Positions 16,683 through 23,827 of a stretch of 64,000 nucleotides of DNA are shown here, piece after piece (positions within the stretch are counted from its first letter, which is position 1; each line of letters starts with the position of its first letter). The notes under the pieces were generated by a model. It saw nothing but the letters and a program-made list of their open reading frames with translations, did no database searches and was not told the origin of the DNA. The position numbers were made by a program, and so were the translations under genes. The stretch lies in assembly GCF_024585265.1 (NCBI RefSeq), contig NZ_CP036533.1, positions 4,845,001-4,909,000 on the forward strand, in the 5' to 3' direction. Source of the DNA: Bradyrhizobium sp. WBAH42. Lineage in GTDB: Bacteria > Pseudomonadota > Alphaproteobacteria > Rhizobiales > Xanthobacteraceae.

Positions 16683-16747
16683 AAACGGTCTGTTCGAAGC
16701 ATCTGGCTCGAACAGTGGTGATGCAAACAGTCTGACGAAACAGTCTT
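16683..16747. promoter_or_regulatory. Inverted and direct repeats upstream of the M15-like peptidase gene
   Basis: A perfect dyad CTGTTCGA-N10-TCGAACAG lies at 16690-16715. AAAC(A/G)GTCT occurs three times, at 16683, 16725 and 16738. The cluster starts 14 bases before the peptidase start codon and looks like a regulator-binding region. I cannot assign the regulator. Confidence 0.4.
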
Positions 16748-16912
16748 GCACGGAAAGGCACGCAGCACGCCCATTGTTCGGGCCACGTTGTGGCGGCGCA
16801 ATGGCGCAAATCGGCGGTTGCGGGCTTTTCGAGGCAGGTGTTGCCCAGGTGCAACGCCCGGTTCCATGCGGCATTGCCGCAACTTTGTTGCTGCTGGTGC
16901 GTTGGAGGCGCC

Positions 16913-17116
16913 ATGACGCATCCCTCGCTTCGTCCCATGGACGCCTTCGATCCCACCGAGCCCGCCATCCTGCACGATCGTGTTTCGGGCACGATCATTA
17001 CCTGGACCGCCGATCAGGCCGAGGACTACCGGCGCGCCAGCCGGCCCGGCGCGGATGGGACCGTGGCCTGGAAGACCTATCTGTTCGATGGCTGGGGCAA
17101 CGTGCTCGGTGGCTGA
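16913..17116 (+). CDS. Small protein of unknown function
   Basis: The product has 67 residues, with GGAGG five bases before ATG 16913. The sequence has a compact beta-rich look (GTIITWTADQAEDYRRAS then TVAWKTYLFDGWGNVLGG), no signal peptide and no cysteines. I do not recognise a family. It ends convergently with the YjdM gene, with a 22-base gap. Confidence 0.5.
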   Translation: MTHPSLRPMDAFDPTEPAILHDRVSGTIITWTADQAEDYRRASRPGADGTVAWKTYLFDGWGNVLGG

Positions 17117-17138
17117 GCACCGCCCGCTGGAGCGCGAG

Positions 17139-17489
17139 CTACGCCTTCCTCACGAACTCCGACTTCAGATTCATCGCGCCGATGCCGTCGATCTTGCAGG
17201 CGATGTTGTGGCCATCGCTGGCGTCCTGCAGGCGGATGTTGCGCACCTTGGTGCCGCCCTTGACGACCGAGGACGAGCCCTTGATCTTGAGATCCTTGAT
17301 CACGATGACGCTGTCGCCGTCGGCAAGCACATTGCCGTTGGCATCGCGCACGCCCGCATCCTGCGCCGTGTCTGCGGCCGCTTCCGCTGCGCCGCTCCAT
17401 TCATGGCCGCATTCCGGGCAGACCCAGAGATCGCGGTCCTGATAGGCGTGCTCGGAATTGCAGGTCGGGCATTTCATCGTGTCGGTCAT
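17139..17489 (-). CDS. yjdM: YjdM/PhnA family zinc-ribbon protein
   Basis: The product has 116 residues. The N-terminal zinc ribbon has two CxxC pairs ([10 protein letters not shown] at 5-14 and VCPECGHEW at about 24-32). The C-terminal PhnA-like beta-barrel domain (about 50-116) contains [30 protein letters not shown] sequence, which is diagnostic. The family was once named PhnA, but the E. coli member is not a phosphonoacetate hydrolase and its function is unknown. Cytoplasmic. Confidence 0.9.
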   Translation of the reverse strand: MTDTMKCPTCNSEHAYQDRDLWVCPECGHEWSGAAEAAADTAQDAGVRDANGNVLADGDSVIVIKDLKIKGSSSVVKGGTKVRNIRLQDASDGHNIACKIDGIGAMNLKSEFVRKA

Positions 17490-17826
17490 GACGGGTCTTG
17501 TCTCGCGGGTTCGTTCGCGGCGCGACCGTAGAGGCGGGAACCGGGAAAGCAAGGAAAAGCTGCCAACGGCGTGGGCCGAGGGTTACCTGCCGGTGCGATA
17601 TCACCGAGAAACGCGCGACGAACGTGGCGAGTGAGGGCGCGGCCAAGCAAGAAGTTTTTCGAAAAACAACCCCATGCACAGTAGACATGCCTTTGGAATC
17701 CTGGGGCTTTGTTTATATTCGGTAATCCCGAACGAACATTTGACCCGTCGGGCAAAACAATGGCATGATGCCATGGTGGCGTTCGTCCGTTGCGGGGGGA
17801 TTCATCAGGGCCGTCAGGTGCGGCAC
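17490..17826. other. Intergenic stretch with two short palindromes, no gene seen
   Basis: No convincing coding frame is present. The perfect palindrome GTTTTTCGAAAAAC lies at 17654-17667 and TGGCAT-G-ATGCCA at 17761-17773. A TATATT box near 17713 could be a -10 element for the gene at 17892, but I see no well-spaced -35. Confidence 0.35.
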
Positions 17827-17860
17827 CATCCCGGATTACGCTTGCGCTCCATCCGGGCTA
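17827..17860. repeat. Short dispersed repeat (CCCGGATTACGC type)
   Basis: ATCCCGGATTACGC, followed by CTCCATCCGGG, just before the VOC gene is a partial copy of the element that recurs at 18311-18378 after that gene. The VOC gene is therefore bracketed by two copies. Confidence 0.55.
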
Positions 17861-17891
17861 GGCTCGCTTCGCAATCTGCGACGAGCCCCTC

Positions 17892-18296
17892 ATGAGCTTC
17901 CTTCTCAACATCGATGTTCCCGACGTGGCCAAAGCCACGACGTTCTACACCGAAGCCTTTGGCCTCACGGTCGGCCGTCGCTTCGGCGCCGACTTCGTCG
18001 AGCTCAACGGCTGGCCGGCGCCGGTGTATCTCCTGACCAAGCAGGCCGGCACGGTCGGCGCCGGCGGCGATCGTCGCCGCTATGAGCGGCACTGGACGCC
18101 GGTGCATATCGACGTCGTCGTCGACGATGTCGACGCAGCCGTCGCGCGTGCGCTCGCTGCGGGTGCGATCCTCGAGGTGGGCGCGCGCGATGCGCCCTAT
18201 GGCCGGATCGCGATGCTGGCCGATCCGTTCGGGCACGGCTTCTGTCTGCTGGCGTTCAGCGCGCAAGGCTATGATGCGCTGCTGGGACGTGAGTAG
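17892..18296 (+). CDS. VOC (glyoxalase/bleomycin-resistance) superfamily protein
   Basis: The product has 134 residues with two beta-alpha-beta-beta-beta modules: FLLNIDVPDVAKATTFYTEA at the start and HIDVVVDDVDAAVARALAAG in the second half, ending DPFGHGFCLLAF. Metal-ligand positions look partly kept (His in the second module, Glu near ILEVG). VOC proteins can be isomerases, dioxygenases or antibiotic binders; which applies here cannot be told. Cytoplasmic, single gene flanked by repeats. Confidence 0.82.
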   Translation: MSFLLNIDVPDVAKATTFYTEAFGLTVGRRFGADFVELNGWPAPVYLLTKQAGTVGAGGDRRRYERHWTPVHIDVVVDDVDAAVARALAAGAILEVGARDAPYGRIAMLADPFGHGFCLLAFSAQGYDALLGRE

Positions 18297-18310
18297 CCCA
18301 GATAGTGCGT

Positions 18311-18378
18311 GAGCGTAATCCGGGGCCGAGCGTGCTGCGCCAGCCCGGATTGCACTTTGCTCCACCCGGGTTACGCTC
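18311..18378. repeat. Dispersed inverted repeat (GAGCGTAATCCGGG type)
   Basis: GAGCGTAATCCGGG at the left pairs with CCCGGGTTACGCTC at the right edge. An internal AGCCCGGATTGCACTTTGCTCC is related to the copy at 17827. It is a REP-like palindrome between two same-strand genes. Confidence 0.6.
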
Positions 18379-18411
18379 GCGCGCGGAAAGCTGCGCCGGC
18401 ATCGGAGCGAC

Positions 18412-19047
18412 ATGCCAAAGAAACTGAAGACCTACCAGACCTCGCTCGGCTTCTACGATCAGGCGATCGCCGCGCCCTCCATGAAGGCGGCGCTTGCCGC
18501 CTGGGGCGCCAGCTCCAATCTGTTCCATCAGGGCGTTGCGAAGGAGACGGACGACCCAGACATCGTCGCCGCGACCATGGCAAAGCCGGGTGTCGTGCTC
18601 AGGCGTCCGGTCGGCTCGGATGGCCCGTTCACCGAAAGCGCGGAGCTGCCGGCCGATCTCGGCGAGGGCGAGACGAGGCCCAGGAGAAAGTCGAAGATCA
18701 AATCGGGATCGCAGAAGCGTCCGGCCAAGGCGGCCCGGACAGCATCGCGCGCGATCGATGATGCGGCGGCCCGCAAGGCCGCGGCGGCGTTCGAGAAGGA
18801 GGAGCGACGGCGCGAGGCAGAGCGTGCCAAGGAAGAGGCCGCCCGCGCCAGGGAGCGCGCACGCCGCGACAAGGCGGTTACTGCTGCGGAAGCCGCGCTC
18901 GACAAGGCAAGGCGCGAGCACGACGCTAAGGCCGAGGCGATCGAAGCCGAGCGCGCCGCGCTCGATGCGCGCGCCGAGGCCGAGCAGGAGCGCTGGGACA
19001 AGCAGAGGAAGAAGCTGGGAGAGGCCCTGCGACGCGCGCGCGAGTGA
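18412..19047 (+). CDS. Highly charged coiled-coil protein of unknown function
   Basis: The product has 211 residues. The N-terminal ~85 residues (KKLKTYQTSLGFYDQAIAAP, then FHQGVAKETDDPD and KPGVVLRRPVGSDGPF) form a compact conserved-looking part. After a basic linker, residues ~115-210 are a continuous Ala/Glu/Arg/Lys coiled coil. Automatic pipelines often label such proteins TolA-like, but there is no membrane span and no TolA domain, so I do not use that name. Probably cytoplasmic. Confidence 0.6.
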   Translation: MPKKLKTYQTSLGFYDQAIAAPSMKAALAAWGASSNLFHQGVAKETDDPDIVAATMAKPGVVLRRPVGSDGPFTESAELPADLGEGETRPRRKSKIKSGSQKRPAKAARTASRAIDDAAARKAAAAFEKEERRREAERAKEEAARARERARRDKAVTAAEAALDKARREHDAKAEAIEAERAALDARAEAEQERWDKQRKKLGEALRRARE

Positions 19048-19175
19048 CTTTCGCAGGTGGGGAGGAATTTCTTTACCATGCCGTCCGGTCCCCGCCGTTT
19101 CGCCCGACGTTTAGGAGTTGAGCCAAAATTCCGCGCTATCTTCGCCCCGATAGGAATTGCGCTTCGGGAGCCGTC

Positions 19176-19712
19176 ATGGGTGATCATCGCGCCGCAGTCA
19201 GGCATCACACGCTGAGGACCGGCATCGTCGAATTCGACAATGGCAGCGGCGGCACCGTCAGCGTGCCCTGCACGATCCGCGACGTCTCTGGCACCGGCGC
19301 GCGGCTGGAGCTCAATTCGTCGCTGTGGGTCGCCGAGCAGTTCACGCTGATCTTCATGAGCGGCCTGCGCAAGGGCTGCCGCGTCGCCTGGCGCAAGGGC
19401 CGGCTGATCGGCAGCGCGTTCGCGGACGGCTATGCGAGCGCGGACGAGCAGGCGGTGATGATGACGACGGAGGAGCAGGCCCGGCACCGCCGCGGCATCG
19501 GCGCCCGCGTCAAGGCTACGCGCGAGGCCCGCGGCTACACCACGGCCCAGCTCGCCGAGCACCTCAGTATCACGCCGGCCTTCGTGGCGTCGGCCGAGCA
19601 GGGCGAGGCGGACATTCCGCTGTATCAGCTGATGCACATCGCCGATCTCTTGATGGTCGGCCTCTACCGGCCGGTGGCGGGGGCGGCGGCGGAGGAGGTG
19701 GATGCGGTGTAG
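19176..19712 (+). CDS. PilZ-like domain fused to an XRE-type helix-turn-helix
   Basis: The product has 178 residues. Residues ~8-92 resemble a PilZ domain: an Arg-containing N-terminal strand (VRHHTLRTGIVEF), then the IRDVSGTGARLEL core with the D-x-S-x-x-G motif, and a barrel ending GRLIGSAFAD. Residues ~105-165 are a Cro/C1-type HTH (IGARVKATREARGYTTAQLA then EHLSITPAFVASAEQGEADI). PilZ binds cyclic di-GMP in many proteins, so this could be a c-di-GMP-sensitive DNA-binding protein. The canonical RxxxR motif is not clearly kept, so binding is uncertain. Confidence 0.7.
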   Translation: MGDHRAAVRHHTLRTGIVEFDNGSGGTVSVPCTIRDVSGTGARLELNSSLWVAEQFTLIFMSGLRKGCRVAWRKGRLIGSAFADGYASADEQAVMMTTEEQARHRRGIGARVKATREARGYTTAQLAEHLSITPAFVASAEQGEADIPLYQLMHIADLLMVGLYRPVAGAAAEEVDAV

Positions 19713-19757
19713 GGCTTCGTGGCGGCGCCGTCTGCGCTACGCTCGCCGCTCTATCCC

Positions 19758-19845
19758 CGTCATTGCGAGCGAAGCGAAGCAATCCAGACTGTCTCCGCGG
19801 AAATATTTCTGGATTGCTTCGTCGCAAGAGCTCCTCGCAATGACG
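19758..19845. repeat. Dispersed palindromic repeat (CGTCATTGCGAGC type)
   Basis: CGTCATTGCGAGCGAAGCGA followed by AGCAATCCAGA at the left is mirrored by TCTGGATTGCTTCGTCGC and TCGCAATGACG at the right. This is one of the most frequent intergenic repeats in Bradyrhizobium and related genomes, with ends that read as a long hairpin. Confidence 0.75.
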
Positions 19846-19955
19846 GGGAGAGGTCGGAGCGCCAAAGCCGACAGCCATGATGTCCGCACCTCGCGCGAAA
19901 TTTGCTTGCCTTGCGTGGCATCCTTTTGCACTCTTTGAGCGAAGGAGACCAACGC

Positions 19956-20237
19956 ATGACAAAGATGACCGCCGCCTTTGCGCTCGGAACGGCGCTCGTG
20001 CTGAGCAGCCTTGCAACATCGGGTGCGGAGGCGAGGGCGCGGAAAGCCGTCGTCGTTCGCGCCCCACAAGAGCGGCTCATCGTCACGGCGCCCGTGCTGA
20101 GGCCGACGCCGTGGGATTACAACATCGTCCCGCGCTATCGCTATCGCCCCGAGGACGACAAGGTCGATCCCTACGGCCCGCCCTTCGTGCCGTCCTACGT
20201 GCGCTATGAGGGATGGCGCTGGCCGTATTGGTGGTAG
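19956..20237 (+). CDS. Small exported basic protein of unknown function
   Basis: The product has 93 residues. The signal peptide (MTKMTAAFALGTALVLSSLA, cut after AEA/ARA near 30) precedes a short mature domain rich in Arg, Pro and Tyr (RPTPWDYNIVPRYRYRPEDD, ending YEGWRWPYWW). GAAGGAG at 19941-19947 fixes the start. The family is not named. The aromatic, Arg-rich tail suggests surface or cell-wall contact. Confidence 0.6.
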   Translation: MTKMTAAFALGTALVLSSLATSGAEARARKAVVVRAPQERLIVTAPVLRPTPWDYNIVPRYRYRPEDDKVDPYGPPFVPSYVRYEGWRWPYWW

Positions 20238-20248
20238 CCGACGATTCG

Positions 20249-20370
20249 CAGGGTGGGCAAAGCGACTTGTCCGCCGTAGCTCGAAGAGCGAAGGCGGAAG
20301 CGTGCCCACCATTGCGTGTGATTGGTGAGAGTACGTGGGCACGGCGCAAGGGCGCCTTTGCCCACCCTAC
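20249..20370. repeat. MITE-like repeat with GCAGGGTGGGCAAAG ends
   Basis: The left end GCAGGGTGGGCAAAG is inverted at the right as CTTTGCCCACCCTAC. The 122-base body has no coding capacity. It is a member of the GGGTGGG family also present at 21081, 22839 and 25212. Confidence 0.65.
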
Positions 20371-20558
20371 GGCACCACGTCATTTGGTACGCGGACAAAT
20401 TGAAGTTTGATGCCTGCCCATCTCTGCGTGCAGGGATTGCGATTGGGCAAAAATGGCAAAGTGGAGACTGTCAAGAATACATAGAGGTAGAACGGCACTT
20501 ATCCCCGTAATAAACCCAATGCTGCTTGGGGTTCTGGGCGCGTATTGGGAGAACAGTC

Positions 20559-21065
20559 ATGGCAAGTGTCGAACAATTGCACAGACGGGACGGAGTGAAC
20601 TTGGTCCAACTCGAAGCCGATATCAGTTCGATCCGGTCGGGAAGCTCCATTACTTCAATTAATCTGCCTGATTACGTCGAGCACACCGCGGGCGTGTCGC
20701 GCGTCGGTGCGCTCAGTGCCGAAGCGGTCATTCGCGACTATGAGTCCGCTGCGAAAGAGATCGAGGCCATGGGCACCGAGTTGATCGACGCCGCGCAAAA
20801 ATGCGAGGCGCTGACGGCGCAGGTTCATGATGCGATCGCCTTCATGCGGGAAACGGCGGCCGGCTATCGTGAAGAGGGACGGAAGATCTTCAAGCGTATC
20901 GAAGAATGCGCGCTGTTCACCGAAGACGTTCGCAAGACCTGCGAACAGGTCAAACGCAGAATGACTGACGTCTCGTTCGGCCCATCTTCCGATGAGGAGC
21001 TGGCGCCGCAAGAGCCCGAGCTGACGGGGATCGCGGCCAAGGTGACGATGAGCGAAGTCCGGTGA
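20559..21065 (+). CDS. Coiled-coil protein of unknown function
   Basis: The product has 168 residues, no signal peptide. The N-terminal ~55 residues are polar. Residues ~60-140 form helices with heptad character (EAVIRDYESAAKEIEAMGTE, then a CEALTAQVHDAIAFMRETA segment), including four cysteines (three in CEA, ECALF and KTCEQ). ATG 20559 follows GGGAGAACAG; an upstream in-frame ATG at 20526 is less well placed. It may be an accessory protein that assembles by coiled coil. No family assigned. Confidence 0.6.
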   Translation: MASVEQLHRRDGVNLVQLEADISSIRSGSSITSINLPDYVEHTAGVSRVGALSAEAVIRDYESAAKEIEAMGTELIDAAQKCEALTAQVHDAIAFMRETAAGYREEGRKIFKRIEECALFTEDVRKTCEQVKRRMTDVSFGPSSDEELAPQEPELTGIAAKVTMSEVR

Positions 21066-21080
21066 GGGGAGCGTAGGTCC

Positions 21081-21216
21081 GTCGGGTGGGTTAGCCCTGT
21101 GATTGCGCGAAGCGCAATCACTCGGCGTAACCCACCCCATCTGCCTCCGCGGAAATCAAGGAGGCGGGTTACGCCAGCGGACTGCGCATCGCGCCGCCGC
21201 AGGCTAACCACCCTAC
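21081..21216. repeat. MITE-like repeat with GGGTGGGTTAGC ends
   Basis: GTCGGGTGGGTTAGC at the left is mirrored by GCTAACCACCCTAC at 21203-21216. Internal inverted pieces are TGATTGCGCGAAGCGCAATCA and GTAACCCACC/GGCGGGTTACG. Same family as the copies at 22839 and 25212. Confidence 0.7.
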
Positions 21217-21254
21217 GGCACTTCAAATCCAATCGCGCCCTTCGCGAAACGGGC

Positions 21255-22289
21255 TCACCAATCCGGATCGCCGTAATAGGGGCCGGCCATATAAGGCGGC
21301 GGCATCCAGGGGCCTCGCGGTGGCCTGGCGCGCCGTGGCGCGGCCTCTGGTACGTGCGCCCGGGCACGCGCATCGTTGTTCACGACGCTGCGCACGACGG
21401 GCTTGGCGGTCGCAGAGGCGGATGACGCCGATGACGCGCTCAGTTGCGTTTGCAGCGCCTGGACCTGCGCGGCGAGGCGCGCATTGTCCGCCGCATCTTT
21501 CTCCTGCGCGCCCCTGAGCTGTTCGATGGTGGCGGCCTGGTCGCGCAGGGTCTGCTCGTTGCGGCTCTTCAGCTGCTCGAGCTTGCCGCTGATGTTCGCA
21601 AGCTCGCTCGTGATGGTCTTGAGCGATTGCGCGAGCTCGGACGCTGACGGATCGGCCGCCGCGGCGGCAGGCCTGGAAGTGCTTTCCGCGTCCTTGGGCC
21701 CCGGCGGCGCGGGCACCGGGCTCGACTCATCCGCGGCCGCCAGCAGCACCGTCGCCGGCTGCGCCGGATTGTCCGCCGCGGACGCCTGTGGGGGTGTGCT
21801 CGCGGCCGGCGGAGCCCATCGCGCCATGATCGACTTGCCGATCGATGTCGCCTCGTCGCTATATTGCGAGGCGACGGCGGCACCGAGCAGGCCGATCGCC
21901 AGCACGAGAATGACCAAAGCGCGCATCATGGCCTTGTCTCCCCTCAGGCCCTGATCGCGAGGCTTGGTGCTTAGAGGCTTGGTGTTGAGAGGCTTGGTGT
22001 TTGGCGGCTTGGTGTTTGGCGGCTTGGCATCAGGCGCCGCCGCCTTGTTTGCGGACGTGGCGGCTGCCGTGGCGGCGGCGCTTGCGTGCGAGGTCCGCGG
22101 GGCTTCGCTGCTGCGTTCCATTCCGGAAACCAGCCGGTCCAGCCGCGCAAGGTCTTCTTCTGCGCTCTTGATCCGGTCGTAGGCCCGAGTCAGCCCGCTG
22201 TCGGCACGTGTCTCGTCCGGCTTCGCTGCATCGGGCTTGGCGTCATCGGCCTTGCCGGTCTCAGGTTTGGGGTCGTTCGTGTCAGGCAT
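21255..22289 (-). CDS. Single-pass membrane protein with coiled coil and Pro-rich tails
   Basis: The product has 344 residues. The N-terminal acidic part (DPKPETGKADDAKPD) is followed by a helix and a tandem N-T-K-P-(P/L) repeat (five units, encoded near 21970-22030). The membrane span is near 124-142 (ALVILVLAIGLLGAAVASQY). An Ala/Pro linker leads to a coiled coil at ~225-290 (SLKTITSELANISGKLEQLK), and a Pro-rich tail ends in PYYGDPDW. ATG 22289 is chosen because GGAGAG lies six bases upstream; ATG 22304 and TTG 22319 are alternatives. The architecture matches the protein at 5172-6233, which suggests duplication. Confidence 0.7.
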   Translation of the reverse strand: MPDTNDPKPETGKADDAKPDAAKPDETRADSGLTRAYDRIKSAEEDLARLDRLVSGMERSSEAPRTSHASAAATAAATSANKAAAPDAKPPNTKPPNTKPLNTKPLSTKPRDQGLRGDKAMMRALVILVLAIGLLGAAVASQYSDEATSIGKSIMARWAPPAASTPPQASAADNPAQPATVLLAAADESSPVPAPPGPKDAESTSRPAAAAADPSASELAQSLKTITSELANISGKLEQLKSRNEQTLRDQAATIEQLRGAQEKDAADNARLAAQVQALQTQLSASSASSASATAKPVVRSVVNNDARARAHVPEAAPRRARPPRGPWMPPPYMAGPYYGDPDW

Positions 22290-22468
22290 CGATGCGCTCT
22301 CCATCCGGTCGGGCGTCAATGGGAGGCAGTCCGATCAAGGATAGGTCTCGCCGCTGTCCGACACAACGCGTGTGCAAAGGAGAAATTATGGCGGGCCCGG
22401 CACATGATGCGCGACAGGGCGGTGTCGTGCGATCGCCTTGCTGGTCTCACCATGAGCGTTCGCTGAGA

Positions 22469-22493
22469 GGAACGGGCGCTGGTCCATTCCGTT
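22469..22493 (+). promoter_or_regulatory. EcfG-type general-stress promoter (GGAAC-N16-CGTT)
   Basis: GGAAC at 22469-22473 and CGTT at 22490-22493 with a 16-base spacer give an exact consensus match. The small exported-protein gene starts 33 bases further on at 22526, a normal leader length. Confidence 0.7.
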
Positions 22494-22525
22494 TTCTTTG
22501 AGGGGGCTTGTTCGAGGAGGACAAC

Positions 22526-22816
22526 ATGAAAGCAAGGATCATCGCGCTTTCGGCTGCCGTTGTCATGGCTACAGCCCCAGCCGTATTTGCTCAGGGTGTA
22601 TCGAGCAAGACGCCAGGTCAGGAGATGCAGCAAATGGGTTCCCAGAAGGGCGAGCCGGGCGCTTCCAGCTACGCTCCTGGGCATAAGAAGAAGCATCAGG
22701 CGAAGGCCTCGAAGAGCACCAAACCCGGCGCGTCGAGCTACGCTCCAGGACAAACCACAGGTCAAACCACCGGCGCGAGCACGAGGCCGACCACCGGCAC
22801 GAAGTCGGGGTACTGA
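22526..22816 (+). CDS. Small exported protein with PGASSYAPG repeats
   Basis: The product has 96 residues. The signal peptide (KARIIALSAAVVMATAPAVFA) is followed by a disordered Gly/Ser/Thr/Lys-rich mature chain with PGASSYAPG occurring twice (about 48-56 and 67-75). GAGGAGG sits five bases before ATG 22526. The composition and the EcfG-type promoter suggest a stress-induced periplasmic hydrophilin-like protein. No named family. Confidence 0.65.
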   Translation: MKARIIALSAAVVMATAPAVFAQGVSSKTPGQEMQQMGSQKGEPGASSYAPGHKKKHQAKASKSTKPGASSYAPGQTTGQTTGASTRPTTGTKSGY

Positions 22817-22838
22817 ACTCCAGGCCGTCCTCAAGCGG

Positions 22839-22937
22839 GTAGGGTGGGTTAGCTCCGCGACGGCGCAAAGGGCAGTCGCGTAGCGTAACCCACCTCATTC
22901 ATCTCGGCGCGCGGAGAGCCGGAGGGTTACGCCGGCG
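22839..22937. repeat. MITE-like repeat with GTAGGGTGGGTTAGC end (right end degraded)
   Basis: GTAGGGTGGGTTAGC at 22839-22853 and the internal CGTAACCCACCTC are shared with the copies at 21081 and 25212. The right terminal inverted repeat is missing or diverged after GGAGGGTTACGCC. Confidence 0.6.
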
Positions 22938-22957
22938 CCGCAATACGCAGCTAGCGT

Positions 22958-23533
22958 TTAGTGACGTAGCGCGCGGATTTCGAGCGTCGTCTGGGTGAGC
23001 CTGGCCACGAACCCCTCAAGATGCATGACCCTTTGTCTGGTCAATTGTTCATGCAACTCGGTGATCTTCTGGGATTCGGCGACAAACGAGTCGCATGCCT
23101 GTTTCGCATACGCCATCTGAAGCTCAAACGCCTCGACGGGTGAGCGCGCCGTCGCGAGCTTTCCCAGGAAGTTCCAGGCTTGCTCGAGCGACGTCCTGAC
23201 GTAGTCGCTATAGGCGTCGGCAATCGCCTGCGTGCTGGCCTCCAAGGGTTCGACCGGTGCGACGGGCGGGCTTGCAGCGATCTGCATCCCGGAAGCCTCG
23301 TCGGGCAGGGCTACAGCCGACGGTATCTCCGCACTGATCGGTCGGCTCGGCTCTTGCTCGGTCACTTGCTCGATCTTTTGCTCGGTCTCTTGCCGGTCCT
23401 CCACCGAGGCATCCGGCAATTGATGCGCTGAACTTGCGCGTTGCTCGCCGGCCCCGGTCCGTTGTCCGGCCTTTTTCTTACCGCCGCGCCGGCCGGATTT
23501 TCCTTTTGGCTTGTTGTCCACCGCACTCAACAT
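22958..23533 (-). CDS. Phasin-like protein
   Basis: The product has 191 residues. The N-terminus is Lys/Gly-rich (KPKGKSGRRGGKKKAGQ) and is followed by a Glu/Gln-rich linker. The C-terminal ~90 residues are the phasin-type helical domain (AYSDYVRTSLEQAWNFLGKL, then SPVEAFELQMAYAKQACDSF). Phasins coat polyhydroxyalkanoate granules or act as granule-associated chaperones. ATG 23533 is preferred because GGGAG lies upstream, though the frame is open further and the start is not certain. The unusually basic N-terminus might bind nucleic acid. Confidence 0.65.
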   Translation of the reverse strand: MLSAVDNKPKGKSGRRGGKKKAGQRTGAGEQRASSAHQLPDASVEDRQETEQKIEQVTEQEPSRPISAEIPSAVALPDEASGMQIAASPPVAPVEPLEASTQAIADAYSDYVRTSLEQAWNFLGKLATARSPVEAFELQMAYAKQACDSFVAESQKITELHEQLTRQRVMHLEGFVARLTQTTLEIRALRH

Positions 23534-23781
23534 TGCAAATGGCTCCCGAATATCGATGAAGCCGCGAGCCTCCGTCGCGTTTGCGCTGAAATCGCGATTG
23601 TGGGCTGTCGCTTGCGTGGCGGCCATGTGGTGAGATTTTGCCGCTGCATTTTTGGTGCATCCGGCAAAGAGTCGCCGATCGCGATACCTGCGGATGGCCG
23701 CCTTTGTTGCCACATCCCACGAGCTCTTTTGCCGAACGCGTAATCCACCATTCTTGCTTCTGCGGAGGCGGGCTACGCCGA

Positions 23782-23804
23782 GCAGACGCGCTTCGCGCGT
23801 CTGC
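23782..23804 (-). terminator. Hairpin downstream of the RTX gene
   Basis: GCAGACGCG-CTTCG-CGCGTCTGC is a perfect nine-base stem lying 24 bases beyond the stop codon of the minus-strand RTX gene. There is no T-run, so it may only stabilise the 3' end. Confidence 0.4.
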
Positions 23805-23827
23805 ATGGCGAAATCCAACCTGCGCGC

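Noticed and set aside
17674..17895. Possible 73-codon gene before the VOC gene
   Set aside because: The translation is Arg/His-rich without a domain, it runs through a dispersed repeat and has no ribosome site.
18412..19047. Naming the charged coiled-coil protein TolA
   Set aside because: No membrane span, no TolA C-terminal domain and no tol-pal genes nearby; similarity is only Ala/Glu/Lys composition.
21960..22040. CRISPR-like short repeats
   Set aside because: The repeats encode tandem N-T-K-P units in frame inside a protein and have no unique spacers.
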